From the NCBI GenBank assembly GCA_021904315.1, contig CM038917.1, positions 5,750,041 to 5,814,040 of the forward strand: a stretch of 64,000 nt of DNA, in the 5' to 3' direction. Below, piece by piece: positions 1-13,113 of this stretch (the stretch's first letter is position 1; every line of letters begins with the position of its first letter). The position numbers and the translations under genes were made by a program. A model generated the notes under the pieces. That model was not told the DNA's origin and did no database searches. It saw nothing but the letters and a program-made list of their open reading frames with translations. This DNA comes from Sphagnum magellanicum. Taxonomy: Eukaryota > Streptophyta > Sphagnopsida > Sphagnales > Sphagnaceae.

Positions 1-112
1 TCGGACAAGTTGACAATTCACTTGCATGATTCTTCCTGTGGGTTTGCTTTTTTGGTGTAAGCACTTCTTTGTGTATTGACTGATAACCTCCAGTTCTTTT
101 TCTTGTTTTAAG

Positions 113-3100
113 GTTGAGATGATACAGAGCTCAGACACTCCAGCTGTGTCACTGAACCCTGAATTGGGGTGCAACAAGTCCATGGGTAGAGTGAATGGGA
201 TCAATGGAAGTGATGGGGGCTCTACAGCAGGAAAGCTTCAAAGGGATGAAAAAACTGGATGCATTATCAGTGGGAGACAAGGATTCAATGTTGGATTTCT
301 TGACAAGTTCTCTCTCTCTCAGCGTCTGATGTCAGCCTTCATAAATGTGCTAGACATTGAGAAGGGTGATGAACTTAGAACTTCATCTGAGGAAGCTTTT
401 CGAGACGAATCTTTCAGGCAAAGCCACTTGCAAGATTCTGAGTTGTCACCTTTACACCCAGGTGGCCAGAGTGGGAGCATGGATTTTCATGGAGGAGAGT
501 CTGATGGTGATTTTGGGTGCCTTGTTTCTGAGTGCTGGAGTCAAGGGATGAAAGAAAGAGGACATTGTGAAGCTGTTGCAGGGTTGAATGGCCATGCTAA
601 TAAGAGGATTGGGTTAATGCGCGTGAAAGGTGATGACCCAGGTGATGGTGACAACATTCTTGTCAATCCAGAAGGGAAGTATTGTGCAGACAAGGCTAAC
701 AATGAAAATTTTCTTTTTTCTAAGGAATGTAATCAAGGATCAGTGAATGCATTGGAAATGACAGCTTGGGAGTTGCAGTATTATCAAATGAGCTTAGATG
801 ACAGGCTTATGCTGGAGCTTCAAAGCATTGGAGTTTTACCTCTGCACTGGGTAAGCACTTGTTCGTTGGCCATTGACTTTGAGCTGCTTTCTCTATGAGA
901 GTTTCTTTCAACTGATGTCCAGTCTCCTAGAAAGCATAACTCTTCCATCCATTGTTTGTGTAATATGAGTAAAGGATCTTATCTTGGTTTTGGTTGAGAG
1001 GTGGCAAAAACTAACCTTTAAAGATTTTCAGCTTTAATGGAGAGAATCTGTTCAGATCCTAGTGTCCAATGAGGCATTTACTGATTGAGAGTAGCTTGAT
1101 CATGCATATTGTACAACAGCCTAACCTTCCACAACGAGAAGATGATGAGATCTGTGATGAGCTCATGAAGCTACAGTTCAAACTTAAAGAGCAGGTTGTC
1201 ACCTTTCCCCTTCACTGGTGATTTCTACAGCTTCTTCTGTGCAGTTTTGTGACTCATTCATTCAAGCTTTCACTGTTGTTTAATGGAGATAATATGCTTT
1301 TCTGATGGTCACAGCTGAGTTCAGATGGTTATGGGAATTTCTAATTTTTGGTCCCACAGGTTTGCACAAACATTGAGCAAATCACTTGTCTTGAAAGAGC
1401 AGTGCAGACTGTCAAGGGATCTGAAGAAAGGTGCAGTTCTTTTCATTTTCACATATCCCCATAAATCCTGAACCCATCTTATCTCTTTCTTCTTTCTTTC
1501 TATTAGTGGTTGGGTCTGGGTCAAATCTGATCGCAGAAACTTCTTGAGCTCTCATGCTTATTTTATTAGAGCAAGTTGCATATTCAATGCTTCTGTGAAT
1601 ACTATAGTGTCCTCTAGAAAGTTTGGATTTCTTGCAACAGACCCTGTTCTAGTACCAATAAAACTTTCATGTTTATTTGAGACTGACCTTACCACAGGGC
1701 TCATGGATATCTATCTATCTACCTATGGAGAAGCTCCTTGGGTATTTAATTCCTCCAAAAGACTTGCTTTGGGTACTAATAGAGGTCAATTTGTACCATG
1801 GGTGGATCCTTATTGCAGGGCTCGTGAATATCTGGCCATGAACAAGCTTGTGGAAAGGGCTTACACACGCCGCATGGTGATGCTCCCTTGCCTTTGGTCA
1901 AATCCAGAAGTGTGGATTGTTCTTGTTTTCTCTAGACTTTTCTGTAATGCCATACATGACGTCTGGTCATGAATTCATTGCAAATCATCTGTTATCTTGT
2001 ATGATGATCTTTTTCTTACTGTATTTTGTATAATGGTGAACCTAATGCAGCTGTCATTCTCAAGATTTGTACTTGGACAGCTGAAGCTTAACTCATCCCT
2101 TGAGCTTGATGCTGAAATCCTTGAAGAGGGATGCACTAGCTAAACAGTTGAATCCTTTTGTCAAGGAACTATAACCCTACTTTATGGAAACCTGTGGAAC
2201 ACAAATTGTGCACCTGAAGCTGAAAACATGTAATTGCAGAATTCTCGATGCTCCAAGGGGCCCCCAGTGAAAGGTGCAAGGTCTGCTGCTCTGGCATTTG
2301 CAAAGAGGGTCATTTCAAAGGTCCGTAACTTTGAAGCAGGACATAGCTGTATTGTGGATTTGACACTCAGAAATCTGCTCTTCTGTGTCCCTCGTAAGAC
2401 AATCGAGGCCAGTATTGACAAAGCCCAACAGAACATCAACAGTGAGGAGGCTCCTGTCTTACCCTCTGTGAATTCACCAGCCCTGAATCCTGCCATAGGT
2501 GTGCACCCACTCTTTCTCTTTTTCAATAACTACATGACCGCCACATGTTAGAAGCACAGATAAGACAAGCTTGAGTTTTTACTTCAGGGGTTTGTTTTGG
2601 TTGTAAACAATACTGGTGTTGAACTACCTGAAATGTCCCTATAAACTTTAAACCCTAAACTGATAATGGACAGGATCCTATTCTAGATGTTTCTATGAGT
2701 CATCAGCAGCAGATATGTAAGTTTTGGGTGGCTCTTGCAGGGGCTCAATGGGCAGCTCAGAAGGTGGAAAGGGATTCTGTAGAGGATAACATGTCACCTA
2801 GAGCTCCTACTAAGCATATAACCACCAAAGATGAAGTATGGCCAATACGGGCAAAGAAAAGAGAAGCTCTTCTTGAAGCTGTATCTGGATGGGGCATCAA
2901 TTGCCAAAGTGGTGATACTAAAGGTGAACGTAGTGAGCGGGACCATGATGGAAAGGGGGGATCAGTAAGAGATGGAAATAATACGAATATTCTGTGCAGT
3001 GAGAGCTCAAGACTGGGAAATGTCAACAAGGGAGAGAGGAAGACAAAGATGAAGTCACGGCAGAAAAACCGGCCTCTCTTGAAACCTGTGAATGGACTCT

Positions 3101-3441
3101 TTGCAAAGTCATTGACAGAAGAGCGAGTATTGAATGACAGGGCTGTTTCAGAACAAATTTCAGCTCCGAAACTTGTCTCCTTTGTGGAGGAGTCCATTCC
3201 GAGAATGCCAGTTGCTGAAGAGCTAGGACTTGGAATGATGAATGTGGATGGAATTGTTGACATCTCACAATTGCCACTCCCAGGAATGGATGAGATGACA
3301 GTTGCAGATATGGGTGCACAGGTTCAGGATGATATCAGCTCCTGGTTTGACTTTGATGACCCATTGCAACCATCAGATGAACTCGTCATGGGTCTGGATG
3401 TCCCAATGGATGATTTATCTGACCTGGGCATGATGATGTAA
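113..3441 (+). CDS. C-terminal part of a plant-specific nuclear protein, At2g19390/At4g29790 family (5' end outside window)
   Basis: Six exons join in phase: 113-850, 1120-1194, 1360-1430, 1819-1876, 2240-2498 and 2687-3441, giving 651 residues up to TAA. The fragment enters through an acceptor at 111-112, so upstream exons lie outside the window. Seen: LSQRLMSAF near the start, YYQMSLDDRLMLELQSIG at the end of the first exon, an acidic and basic helical stretch (exons at 1120-1876), ALAFAKR in the 2240 exon, a Lys/Arg-rich stretch, and an acidic tail with QLPLPGMDEM, DDISSWFDFDD and PMDDLSDLGMMM. From memory, these blocks in this order match the Arabidopsis At2g19390/At4g29790 family, which is large, basic and of unsettled function. 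In the last exon a 24-nt stretch (2717-2740) carries GT and AG ends but is in frame and too short for an intron, so I keep it coding. The 58-nt exon at 1819 is the least certain. Family assignment is fairly firm; function is not. Confidence 0.8.
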
Positions 3442-5326
3442 AATCCATCAAAGTGCCTTGACACCCCCCCCCCCCCCCCCCTATTCATGACCTACCCATA
3501 TGCTATGAATCTGGGGAGTTTTTTTGGCAAAGATCATGTAAATCTAACAGCAGCAGCAGGAGCCCATGGCAATAGATAACCATCAGTCATCCAGGGTTGA
3601 GCTCCTGGTGAGTTTAAGTGAAGCTGATGTCAAACCCATTTGCTAGAAGCACTGCATCTCTTGCTACGACATGCCCTGTGACCTAACATATTTGTTCGAG
3701 CATTGGTGGGTTCAGTTGATGCAAAGATCATGATGATGTAAAACCAGCAACAAAGAGCCACATCTCTCGTTATGATGTTCCCACCATATGAGAAAGGTGC
3801 AATCATGTGGGTCTGAACGAAGACAGATGTAAAAGCCACAGCTATTAACAACACAGGGCCTCGTTGCCAGCAAATGATTGAACTATGGTTGGTGATTCTC
3901 AGGTGATTTGCCTCTTGCCTTGTACATTGAAAGTTAGTTCCTTCCAGGGCCTTTTTTTCTTTATCTGCTCCTGCAACATCTGTTCCTTGAGAAACAAAAA
4001 GGTACAAAGACTCTCCCTTCAATTATACAAGCATGGTTCTATCAAGAAGGGGTCTGAAACCTAAACCCGACAGTGTTGCTGTGATAGAGAGAGTCATGTC
4101 TGTAACCATCCAAATTAGGTTTCACGATTTGAAATATTTCATTCAGGGAAATTGCATAGTGCTATTAATGTTATTGGTATGTCAGCATTCCGGTTTTCTC
4201 ATTTGTAAAAAAGACAAGGTGCTCCCTCCTCCCTTTGTACTGCAGTGAGTTTTTTTTGACAGTCCCTTGTTTTTGAACCAAACATTTGGAGATGAGTTTT
4301 AGGGTTTTGAGAAAATGTATACATACACAATGGTTGAATGTTTTTTCTGCTGCTTTTGATTTGATATTTCTGCTAAAATTGTTTTGCAACTTGCTGGTAA
4401 CATGCTAGTTTGAATTCTTGTAATGGTGGTTTCCTTGCTCCATGGCTTGATTGAGTATTATCTAATTTTTGGAGTTTTTCAGGAAAAATCTAGTTCTCAA
4501 CCCAATCCCATGTCTTCAATTTGGATTCTTCAACTCTCTAAGGAGATAAGCGCTCCGAGAGATCAATGTTGACATAATGGTGAGCATCTAGCTTGTTGGT
4601 TTTGTTGTTGCTGGGAATTTGAGATAGATTGATATAAATCAACAAAGAGCCATCAATACATATACATATATCTATAACTAAATGGACAAACACAATAAAA
4701 GATAAAATGAATTCTTGTGTCAAAACATCACTCTCAACAGAATATATGTTCCCTTTGACTCAGTCCATTACTCCCAAATTGTGAACATCATGGGCAGTTG
4801 TAGATATTGATGCAAATGAGATAGATACCTTTTTATAATTAACTATATTATAATTAAGTAGTAGTGTTGTTTCTCACAGGGAAATCCACAATATTGAAGT
4901 TGGAATAGCCATTATGGTAGGATTTCAGCATGTGGGTCGTTCTGCTTCAAATGAATCATTTTTTCCACATGTTTCCCAGTTTTGTTGTGCAATTTTCATT
5001 TTGTTGAGAATTTCAGGTGCAAAGAGAAAAGTCATAAACCATGTGAAAAGAAAATTGATGTACATAATAGTACCACCAAAGAAAGGCATGCTCCAGTTTT
5101 GTTTGGATCTTGGTTTCAAAGGGAACCTTCTCAGTTTCAAACCTTGCTAATTTTTTTCAATTTTTGAAAAGAGCCTTCACAGTTCCAGTACCAGCTCATT
5201 TTGAGAATTTTGACAACAGCCTCGAGTTACAGTTCCCTCCAAAATAATAGAAAGTCTCATGTGAATTTACAAAAAGAGAGTAATGAAACATACCCATTGA
5301 TAAATACCCAATTCACAGCCTCCAAC
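3442..5326. other. Intergenic/3' UTR between two convergent genes, with an 18-base C run
   Basis: This stretch separates the stop of the first gene (+) from the stop of the MORC gene (-), so it holds both 3' UTRs. An uninterrupted run of C lies at 3464-3481, about 23 bases after the stop codon. Open frames here (for example 3630-4022 on the minus strand) show no recognisable domain or splice pattern. I see no further gene. Confidence 0.6.
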
Positions 5327-8300
5327 TCAAATTGAACAACTCATTGCTAACCGCAAACGATTGTTTTCAGCTTCAAGCTCCCGCACACGCAAAAGCGCAA
5401 CCTGAAAGAATGGAACAAAACTGATGAATCGGTAGCTCATGTTGAAAAATCGAAAAGCTTCCTGAGGACAGCTAAATCAAAGGATGGAACATTCAAGCAA
5501 ATTGGATACAACCACCTTGTACAAAAAGTTAAACTAAGTGTCTTAGAGTTTGAGGAATTCTTGAACACATGTGACCCAACAGCCTCTAACCTGTCATCCA
5601 TCCCTTGAGCAGTTTGAATATGGTAGGATCTCAAAAAGCAACAAAAACCCCCAGTTTTAGTTTTTAGTGTGCATACTACCTTCCATTTTCTTCGCATTTC
5701 CTCATCATCACTTTCGCGAAGCTGACGTTCCTCTTCCAGTGCAGCTTTCAGACTGTCCCGTTCCCGTATGCACTTCTCTAGACAGCGCCTATCTACAGCC
5801 TCTTGCTGCTCCATGTCCAGTAGCTGCCATAGTGTGCATGCAAATTATTTTCCATCGGGAGTAAAAAAATGCTTTACTGTCTGAAACTAGATGATTAGGA
5901 ATTTCCTGACTCCCAAGGGCAAAGACCCATTTCCTGATAACCTTCACTCATGCTATATAAAGAAGCACAGAGAAGTAATTAGTTGGAAAAGGCAGAAGAC
6001 TATGGATGACTGACTCCTTTTGAGTGAATTTTTTCTATCCCCTCTCTGGATGAGCAGGAAGAGGCAAGACTTTAAATACCTGGGCTTCTAGTTTACGGTT
6101 TCGGTCGACTTCAAACATCAAACTTTGATCAGTGGCCTCCTCTAGTCTGTGACATCTGAAGTAAGAATATTTTACACTGTATCAGGGACAACGAGAATAG
6201 AGACCAGCTGTACAAAGTCATCCCACATTCAGTACTGGAATTTCAGTTGCCCACATGAAAATCAGTTGATTTAAAAATGAGCAAGAAAAATCAAATCTCA
6301 CATAGCAAGTTTTGGGTTTCGATGCCAAAAGAGTTCAGGGAATGGAAGTACCACATTGCCCTAGAAACAGAATTGAAACCCAAAAACTGAAAAACTGGGA
6401 AGAAACAAACAGGATACAAACATACAAAGTATGCACCTTTCTCGAAGTTGATAATTTTCTTCCTTGAGCTGCTTGAGAATTTCCATCTCAACAGATGGTC
6501 TACAGTGGTCATTGGGAGTGACCACCTGCTGCACTTGTCCCACATGCGCTGAGTCTGCTGCTGCTGCCCTCCTAACAAACTGCACTTCCAATAGATCAAC
6601 ACTCTGGATTCTATTATTAGAGAGAACGAAACATTGGACAATCCTGACCACTAACAACACCTTTTCACAAGGATAACAACAGCAACACTACTGTTACTGT
6701 GAAACAGCATCCAATACAAACATGTCAATCATGGAAGCACATGTGCTATTGTCCGAAGTCACAAAATCTGGAATGAGGTACATACTAATGCAAAGAGTTT
6801 TGGAAAGGATGTGTGTATTTTGTGGACATACCATTCGACCTAGATCTTCCAAGGACTTACGACCAGCAACAATCTCCTTAGGACCAGGCTCATTGCCCTG
6901 CCACCCAAATCCCAATTTTCACCTCTCAAAAATTATGTATCAAGGAAGATTCTACTTGTCATGAAAAATCGTAGTGCAACTCCACATCAAAGAATTACTA
7001 GATCCTCTCAAATCTGCCACATCCAGTCTCCTATCCTTTGTATGAAAGGAGTTTTTTTTAAGAATTGAGTTGATGGAGCATGTGGTGGACACATACATAC
7101 CTTTGAAACTCCAGAAGTTCCATTGCTGAGGGACCCACTTCTGGAAATTGCAGCGGTGGGTTCAACATCCTGACGATGAGATTTCACTAACGAATGATCG
7201 CCATACGTGAGAAGAACCCCCCTATCTGATGCCACTCTTATGCCAGCAATTCTAGCATCTCCCACTATTCTGGTGGATTCTTCTGGAGGCTCTGAAACTG
7301 GTGGTGAGATCGATGGAGCTTGTCGCCTATGCACAACCACCTCTGTGTTGTAACAACCCACTTTATGAAATTCAGGTTACTGGAATGCTGCACTCTTCAG
7401 GAAAAAAACAGGGATTAAGGGACTTAAATTAGATACAATAGCAGAAAAATCTTTCCTCTGTCCATGGCTATATAGGGGGCGAGGAACTAGGTGACTCTTT
7501 TACCTCCACCTGTCGGTGAAACTGGTATACTCTTCTTTCTACCCTTCTTGCTTACATAGCCCACCTTCTGACAATTGTTTGCCCTGCCAAGAATCAAAGT
7601 CAACAAATTTGTCTCCCACAATGGATGATACAAGATTCTAATTCCATCGATTCACCAATCATTCAAGCATCAAACCTTTACATCCACCTGTAGTGGCATC
7701 ATCAATTTCACTTCATCTCACATGAGAAGGTTAAAGGGTTTAGGGTTTACAAACAAGGGTTTTTGAAATGGAACAAACCAGTACTGCTTTTGCATCTGCA
7801 GCAAGCGGGACTCTAGACGTGCCAGCACAGTTGTGCGCTCAAATCCTTGCTTGTCATGAGCAGGTTGCACAAAGTTGGCCTCCAACACTCCTACAACCCA
7901 CAACAACAAAAAAGTTGATCAACAAAACATGACTGAATTAATGAACCCCATTGTAGTTGCCATAACACTATTATGCAGAAGACCATGCAACTGGAATTCA
8001 TCTGTTATGAATAGGAGGCCCCATGGTTGATTGTCCAGTCTGTATACCAAAGCAAGAAGGGAAAGCTCACCAATAACACCTCGCCCATCACTGCCAGTAC
8101 AATTCCAGATCTTCCAAAATGGCTGCAGAAACCCGCAAGACAATTAACACTGGTTAATACATCAGAGCCTAATCCTCTTGCACAAACAAGCCTGTTGACG
8201 GATTTCCATCATTCCAAGCTTCACATAGACTGACTATTATGGAGATGACTTGCAGATGGGTTTCTTCAAGGTTCAGGGAATTCAAACTGGGAGCAGTGTA

Positions 8301-8941
8301 CCATCAGAAGTGAGTACCTTGATCAGACGGTTCTTGTGGTACACATTAAATCCCTGTAAGTTTACATGGTCCTTAGCATCCTTCACAAAACCAATAGTTA
8401 CTACTGCCATCATCTGCATACACCACCAATTCAGCGTCAACACCTCCTTGACCCATCTCATTGACACCCTAAACCCTAAACCCTAAACATAGAGCAATGT
8501 ACAGTTATGCTCAACACCCAAACTGTAAGGCAGGCATTGGCCCTGGCCAATCACTACCCATTGTAGGTTTCAGTTCATGGTCAACCCAGAGAGACAGTCT
8601 TTTGCTATTTCTGAAATTCTCTGCAAGTTGGGAAGAGGAAAGCATTTTCATTCGTACATCACTTTCTTTAGAAACATGCGCAACACCACCCTGCGGTCTG
8701 TATGTGAGTTCCTGTGGATACATAAGATCGTCAACCAGGCTATGATGCTGAACTTCACGTCCCCGAAGAATGATTTTGAAGCCAGGAGGAAGCCGCAAAT
8801 ACAAAATAGCGACATAGCTCTGCAGCAGGCAGCACCACAAGTTAGCGCATCTATCAACAGTGATCAGATGATGAAACAACAACAGCAGAAGATGACCTTC
8901 TACTGCACTCACACACAAGATCATCAAAGAGAAAGAAAGAG

Positions 8942-8978
<37 letters not shown>

Positions 8979-11900
8979 GTGACAAGGAACCACAAAGCAG
9001 CAGCAGACCCGTAAAGAATGGCGATATGTGAGATAGTGTGTGGAGTTGGGGTAACGCAGGGCCATCATGATCTTTTTCTCATCACGATTTGCTCCTCTGA
9101 TTTGAATGTCCTGTTGTTCAGTGAACATGAGAGTAGTTAGGACAAACCTCTTGAAGGCTTGGCTTCTTTTTTTTGGGGGGGGGTCTTGAAGCTCAAAGTG
9201 TTTCTCAGGAGAAAGAGCAGCCATGGAACGAACATATGACAAAGACTCAACGTTGAAACCGTCGGTCAGTGAAAACCATTGAAGACAATAAATTGGTCAA
9301 TGACAAGCTCACATACATAAGGATCAGCATCAAAGTCAAGCTCAAGCTGACCCTGATCATCTTCCCATAGGTTGTACAGTACAATTCTAGTCCCATGCTG
9401 TTTCATCCCTGCAAACTGCACATGTTCACAGACATAATGGGTACAGATTCAAAGTCCTGGCATGCAAGGTGGGAGTGATTAGATTGCAACAACATTATGA
9501 TATACCCATCATGCTCCTAGATTGAACACTGGAGAGTTTGCTGAATTGGAGACAGAGCAAGGAGGAAAGAGGAAGAACACAGACCTGGTCAAACAGATCC
9601 TCTTCAGATGAGTAGGGAGACCAATGCAGGATGGTGTTCAGGTTATACGTCCAGTCAGTAGCACTGGTCCTGAACAGCTTCCACACCTCCTCTTCTCCTA
9701 TCTCATAATCTACCTGCACCATAGAAGTTGTAAAAAGCAGGAAGGGTCTGCAAGGACCTGAGCATCTGTTTTTGTGTAATTCATACCAATGACTTCTTTC
9801 CCCTTTGCACAAACTCAGAAGAATTAATTTCCAAACTACAATCTTTGCAGTGATACAAAATTTGCATGTTTGCAAAGTCAGGTTCTTCACTGGCAGTTGG
9901 AGGAAAAAATTTCCAACACAGCATCAAGACATAGATCTTAGCAATTGTCAAGTTCTTCACTGTGCTCTCTACATGACTATGATATCAGCTCCTCTGCTAT
10001 ATTTTCAACATGTTCCTAACAATCTGATGTTCACTTGGATTCAGGCACCCAAACAGGTATGGATTTGGAATGCTGAAGACATACATACCATTGGAACAAC
10101 TATGTCATCATGTCCAGTTTGACGTAAAAAAGAGAAAGACAGCATCCCAATGCTCTGAGTAGCCCTGCAGTAAGGAACAAAGCCATTCTCTCAAGTCACA
10201 GCCTCTCACAAAAATCATTCAGCATTTAGGGCTCTCTCTCTACATTCATCGCCTCTGCAGAAACCAGCCCACATCATCAAACTGATGACAATATAGCACA
10301 ATATTTGAGATGGTATGCCCTACAAGGATATCCTTAGACTTTAGCTTCTTTTGGCTTGGACCCAATATGGAGAATGCTCAGTCAGCAGCTCTGGAGTCTG
10401 AACCATATGTTGTAATAGCCCATCTTCCTGGATTTGAAGATAACAATTCTCTTGCAAGTCAAACATGTGGGAAAAAAAATAAAATTATTATTATTATTAT
10501 CATTATATTTATAGGCCAATGTTTTTAGTTTTGATACCTGTGAGCGTTGTTTGCAAGCGAACGTGAAAACACCATCACATCCGCCCCCAAGCGCATTGTA
10601 CTTGTCTTGAATCCATTTCCATCTTCACATTACATGAGTAAGAACTGTAATGTTGGCAGCTGGTAGTGACTGTTAACAACATTACGTTTCTGCAATCTAC
10701 AAACCACAGGCACTACTACAATGATGCTGGAAAAATCTGCATACTCATTCATCAGCAGGTCCATGGAATTTCCATTCCACTCACATTGACCAATGGTGTT
10801 AGCACTTTTGCTCTTTGCTGAAAAGCCCAATGACATGCATTGGCGCATACAATCCGGGTCCATTCCACCACCATCATCTGCAAAGAAAGAAAGAAGAAAA
10901 GAAAGGAAAGAAAGAAAAATAATAAGGGATGCAATAAGAATGGAGTTTCTTCAACTGATGAGCAATATATCAACAACCCAAATCCTAATACCAATTGGCG
11001 CAAGCTCCACACATAGATGAACAATGCTACAAAGGACCTATGGTTCCCAATTCTGACACTGGCTTCATTATCATCATACCAACCTTACCTTCAATAACGA
11101 GCATGGGTGCACCCGATTGTGGATCCCTTATCATATTCACACTCACATAAGTGGCACCATTTGTAACCTGCAGACATCACAAATCCCCCCTCTTAGAAAA
11201 TTTTCTTCTTCCAGCCAAACCTTTCTTGCAAAACACCCATACCCAAACATGTGAGTAAGTGGGTCAGTGAGTGAGTGGCACATCCTTCATACAATGGGTC
11301 CAGTGGACAACAATCTAGAACGATCTGATCAATCATAAGCATCCCAAAACTTGAGTGCTCCCTCCAGACACTCAACGCAAACCATAGACAAAATTTATTT
11401 ATGAAAAACTGAATTGATTTATCAATTCTGCAAACCAATGGATGATTACAAGTAGCGAAGGGTTGTAACAATTTCAGTCATCACCTCATCCAATGCATTG
11501 TCCAGAAGCTCAGCAACAGCTGCAACCCAGGAAGAAAAAACCACGTCTGAAGTAAGTAAGATACCCTAAAAATTTGCCATAACCACAATCCCCAACTCTG
11601 CCACCAAAGATCTCCAACTCCAACAACAATGTCACCTGTCAGCTGGAACCAGCAGCACAAAAAGCAATACCAACACAGATGTTTCAATTGTAGGAAGGCA
11701 AGAGATGGCCTTTCCTCTTCTTCTACTTTCTTCTTCTCTTATGATGCACAACTATCAACTCAAGTTGGAGGGTCTTTCAAACCCGGAGTTCCAATTGCTG
11801 GGCTCCAGGTTTAAGCTCCTGATTTTTTTATAAATTTAGCAATAGGGAATTGCAATCAAAAACAAAAAACATACCTCCTAATGCCCATCTATGACTGGTT

Positions 11901-12654
11901 GCATTTGAATGCAGAAATTTTGGATGAACACGCACATGATCGATTCCTCCTGCAAATGATTGAGTTTGAAAAACCCAACTGAGTTTGATCAGAATTTGCT
12001 TGATCCAAATCATGATCAGCTTCCTCAGACAAAGAAGAAAGATGGAAGCCAGCTTCAAGAAGACAGGAAAGAAATGCATCAACAACATGATGGGGGTAAG
12101 GAAGGAAAGAGTCTTCTTCTTCACTGCTGACCTGCTTGATGCCTGACATCAGGCATAGGCTGCTGAACTTCATAGTCTCCAGCTTTCCAAAACTGCTTGC
12201 ATCCAGCACGGGAGTGAGCTGCATCACTCAAAGCTTGATGAAATGCAGGTGGTGTGACAACAATTTGAGGAGTTACAACAACTGCAGCAGGAGCTCTTGC
12301 TCGTCTGGTGGCCAACTCCAACTGCTGCTGTCGCTGCTTGTCATCCTCTGACATGGTATCTTCAATCCTCCTCCAAGCACCAAATCCACCACTGTGAACA
12401 TCATCCTTGACAGATTCCACTTTCTGACGCTTCTCAGAAACAAGCCCTTCCCAACAATGGCTTGTGGTTGTCACAGGACTGCCAAATCTCTTTCCTGAAT
12501 CCAGTACTCTTTGTGGGTGTTGTTGTTGTTGTTGTGTATCACCACTGTCAGTGCTGCTGGAGCTTAGCTCCATGTAGATCCCACCACAACCAGCCTCTTC
12601 TTCATCCTCCTGCTTCACAAACCCCATTGCAGCTGCAGACATTGTTGCACTCAC
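5327..12654 (-). CDS. MORC: MORC family GHKL ATPase, MORC1/MORC6-like, complete
   Basis: Twenty-one exons run from ATG at 12654 to TGA at 5327: 12132-12654, 11875-11949, 11485-11519, 11089-11167, 10785-10877, 10538-10622, 10089-10164, 9585-9713, 9317-9415, 9009-9110, 8658-8819, 8318-8413, 8071-8122, 7779-7890, 7504-7583, 7101-7342, 6832-6897, 6437-6603, 6080-6155, 5680-5823, 5327-5401. They total 2568 nt (855 aa), all GT-AG and in phase. Seen: Gln-rich N-terminus, KQFWKAGDYE, HVRVHPKFLHSNATSH, ATP-binding AELLDNALDE (~200), DDGGGMD (~238) and GNGFKTS (~270), the S5-fold segment with YRHSLRSYVAILYLRLP and HDKQGFERTTVLARLE, then a charged coiled coil from ~700 to the end. No CW zinc finger is seen, as in other plant MORCs. 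Known for the family: nuclear ATPases that compact chromatin and support gene and transposon silencing. WEDDQGQLELDFDADP favours the MORC1/MORC6 side over MORC4/7. The gene looks intact. Confidence 0.95.
8466..8488. repeat. Short interstitial plant-telomere repeat in a MORC intron
   Basis: About 3.3 perfect copies of CCCTAAA lie in the intron at 8414-8657, between the exons that code for the middle of the S5-like domain. A second short run (about 2.7 copies) is at 16520-16540. Such tracts occur scattered in plant chromosomes; no function is shown. Confidence 0.85.
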
Positions 12655-13113
12655 TCACTCACTCCGCTGCTGAAACCAGAAACTGTAAACCCTCTGACAT
12701 TGAGATTGCTTTTGCTTGCTTGCTGCTCTCCTCCTCAGACTTGAATTCTTATACCAAGAACAGAGCACCTGACAATCAGTCTGCTGCAACAGCAACACAA
12801 AAAAATGTGCAATGGGTCCAAGAATTCCTGCTCTACAAAAAAATCTTTCTCTCTCTCCTCAGTGAAAAAGTGGTATGCATCCAGGACATGAAGAATGTGG
12901 GTCTACCACATCATCACAGTTCTAATGCCATTGAGGAAAACCCATCTCTACAATTGGGAAAAGAATGTTGCTCTGGGACGAACCAAGTCATCCCCACCCA
13001 TTGTTCTAGACATGGTACAACAGTCTCTGACTTCGAGCTTCCAGACAAAGAAATGTAAATCACCCATTGCAACAAGAAATAGGAAATCGGCCAGACAGAA
13101 ATTTGTGACCATC

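Noticed and set aside
2717-2740. A 24-nt stretch with GTAAG start and CAG end inside the last exon of the first gene, which could be read as an intron
   Set aside because: It is far below the minimum size of plant introns, a multiple of three and open in frame, so it was kept as coding.
3630-4022. 130-codon minus-strand frame between the first two genes
   Set aside because: Lies in convergent 3' UTR DNA, no motif, no splice partners, unrelated to either neighbour.
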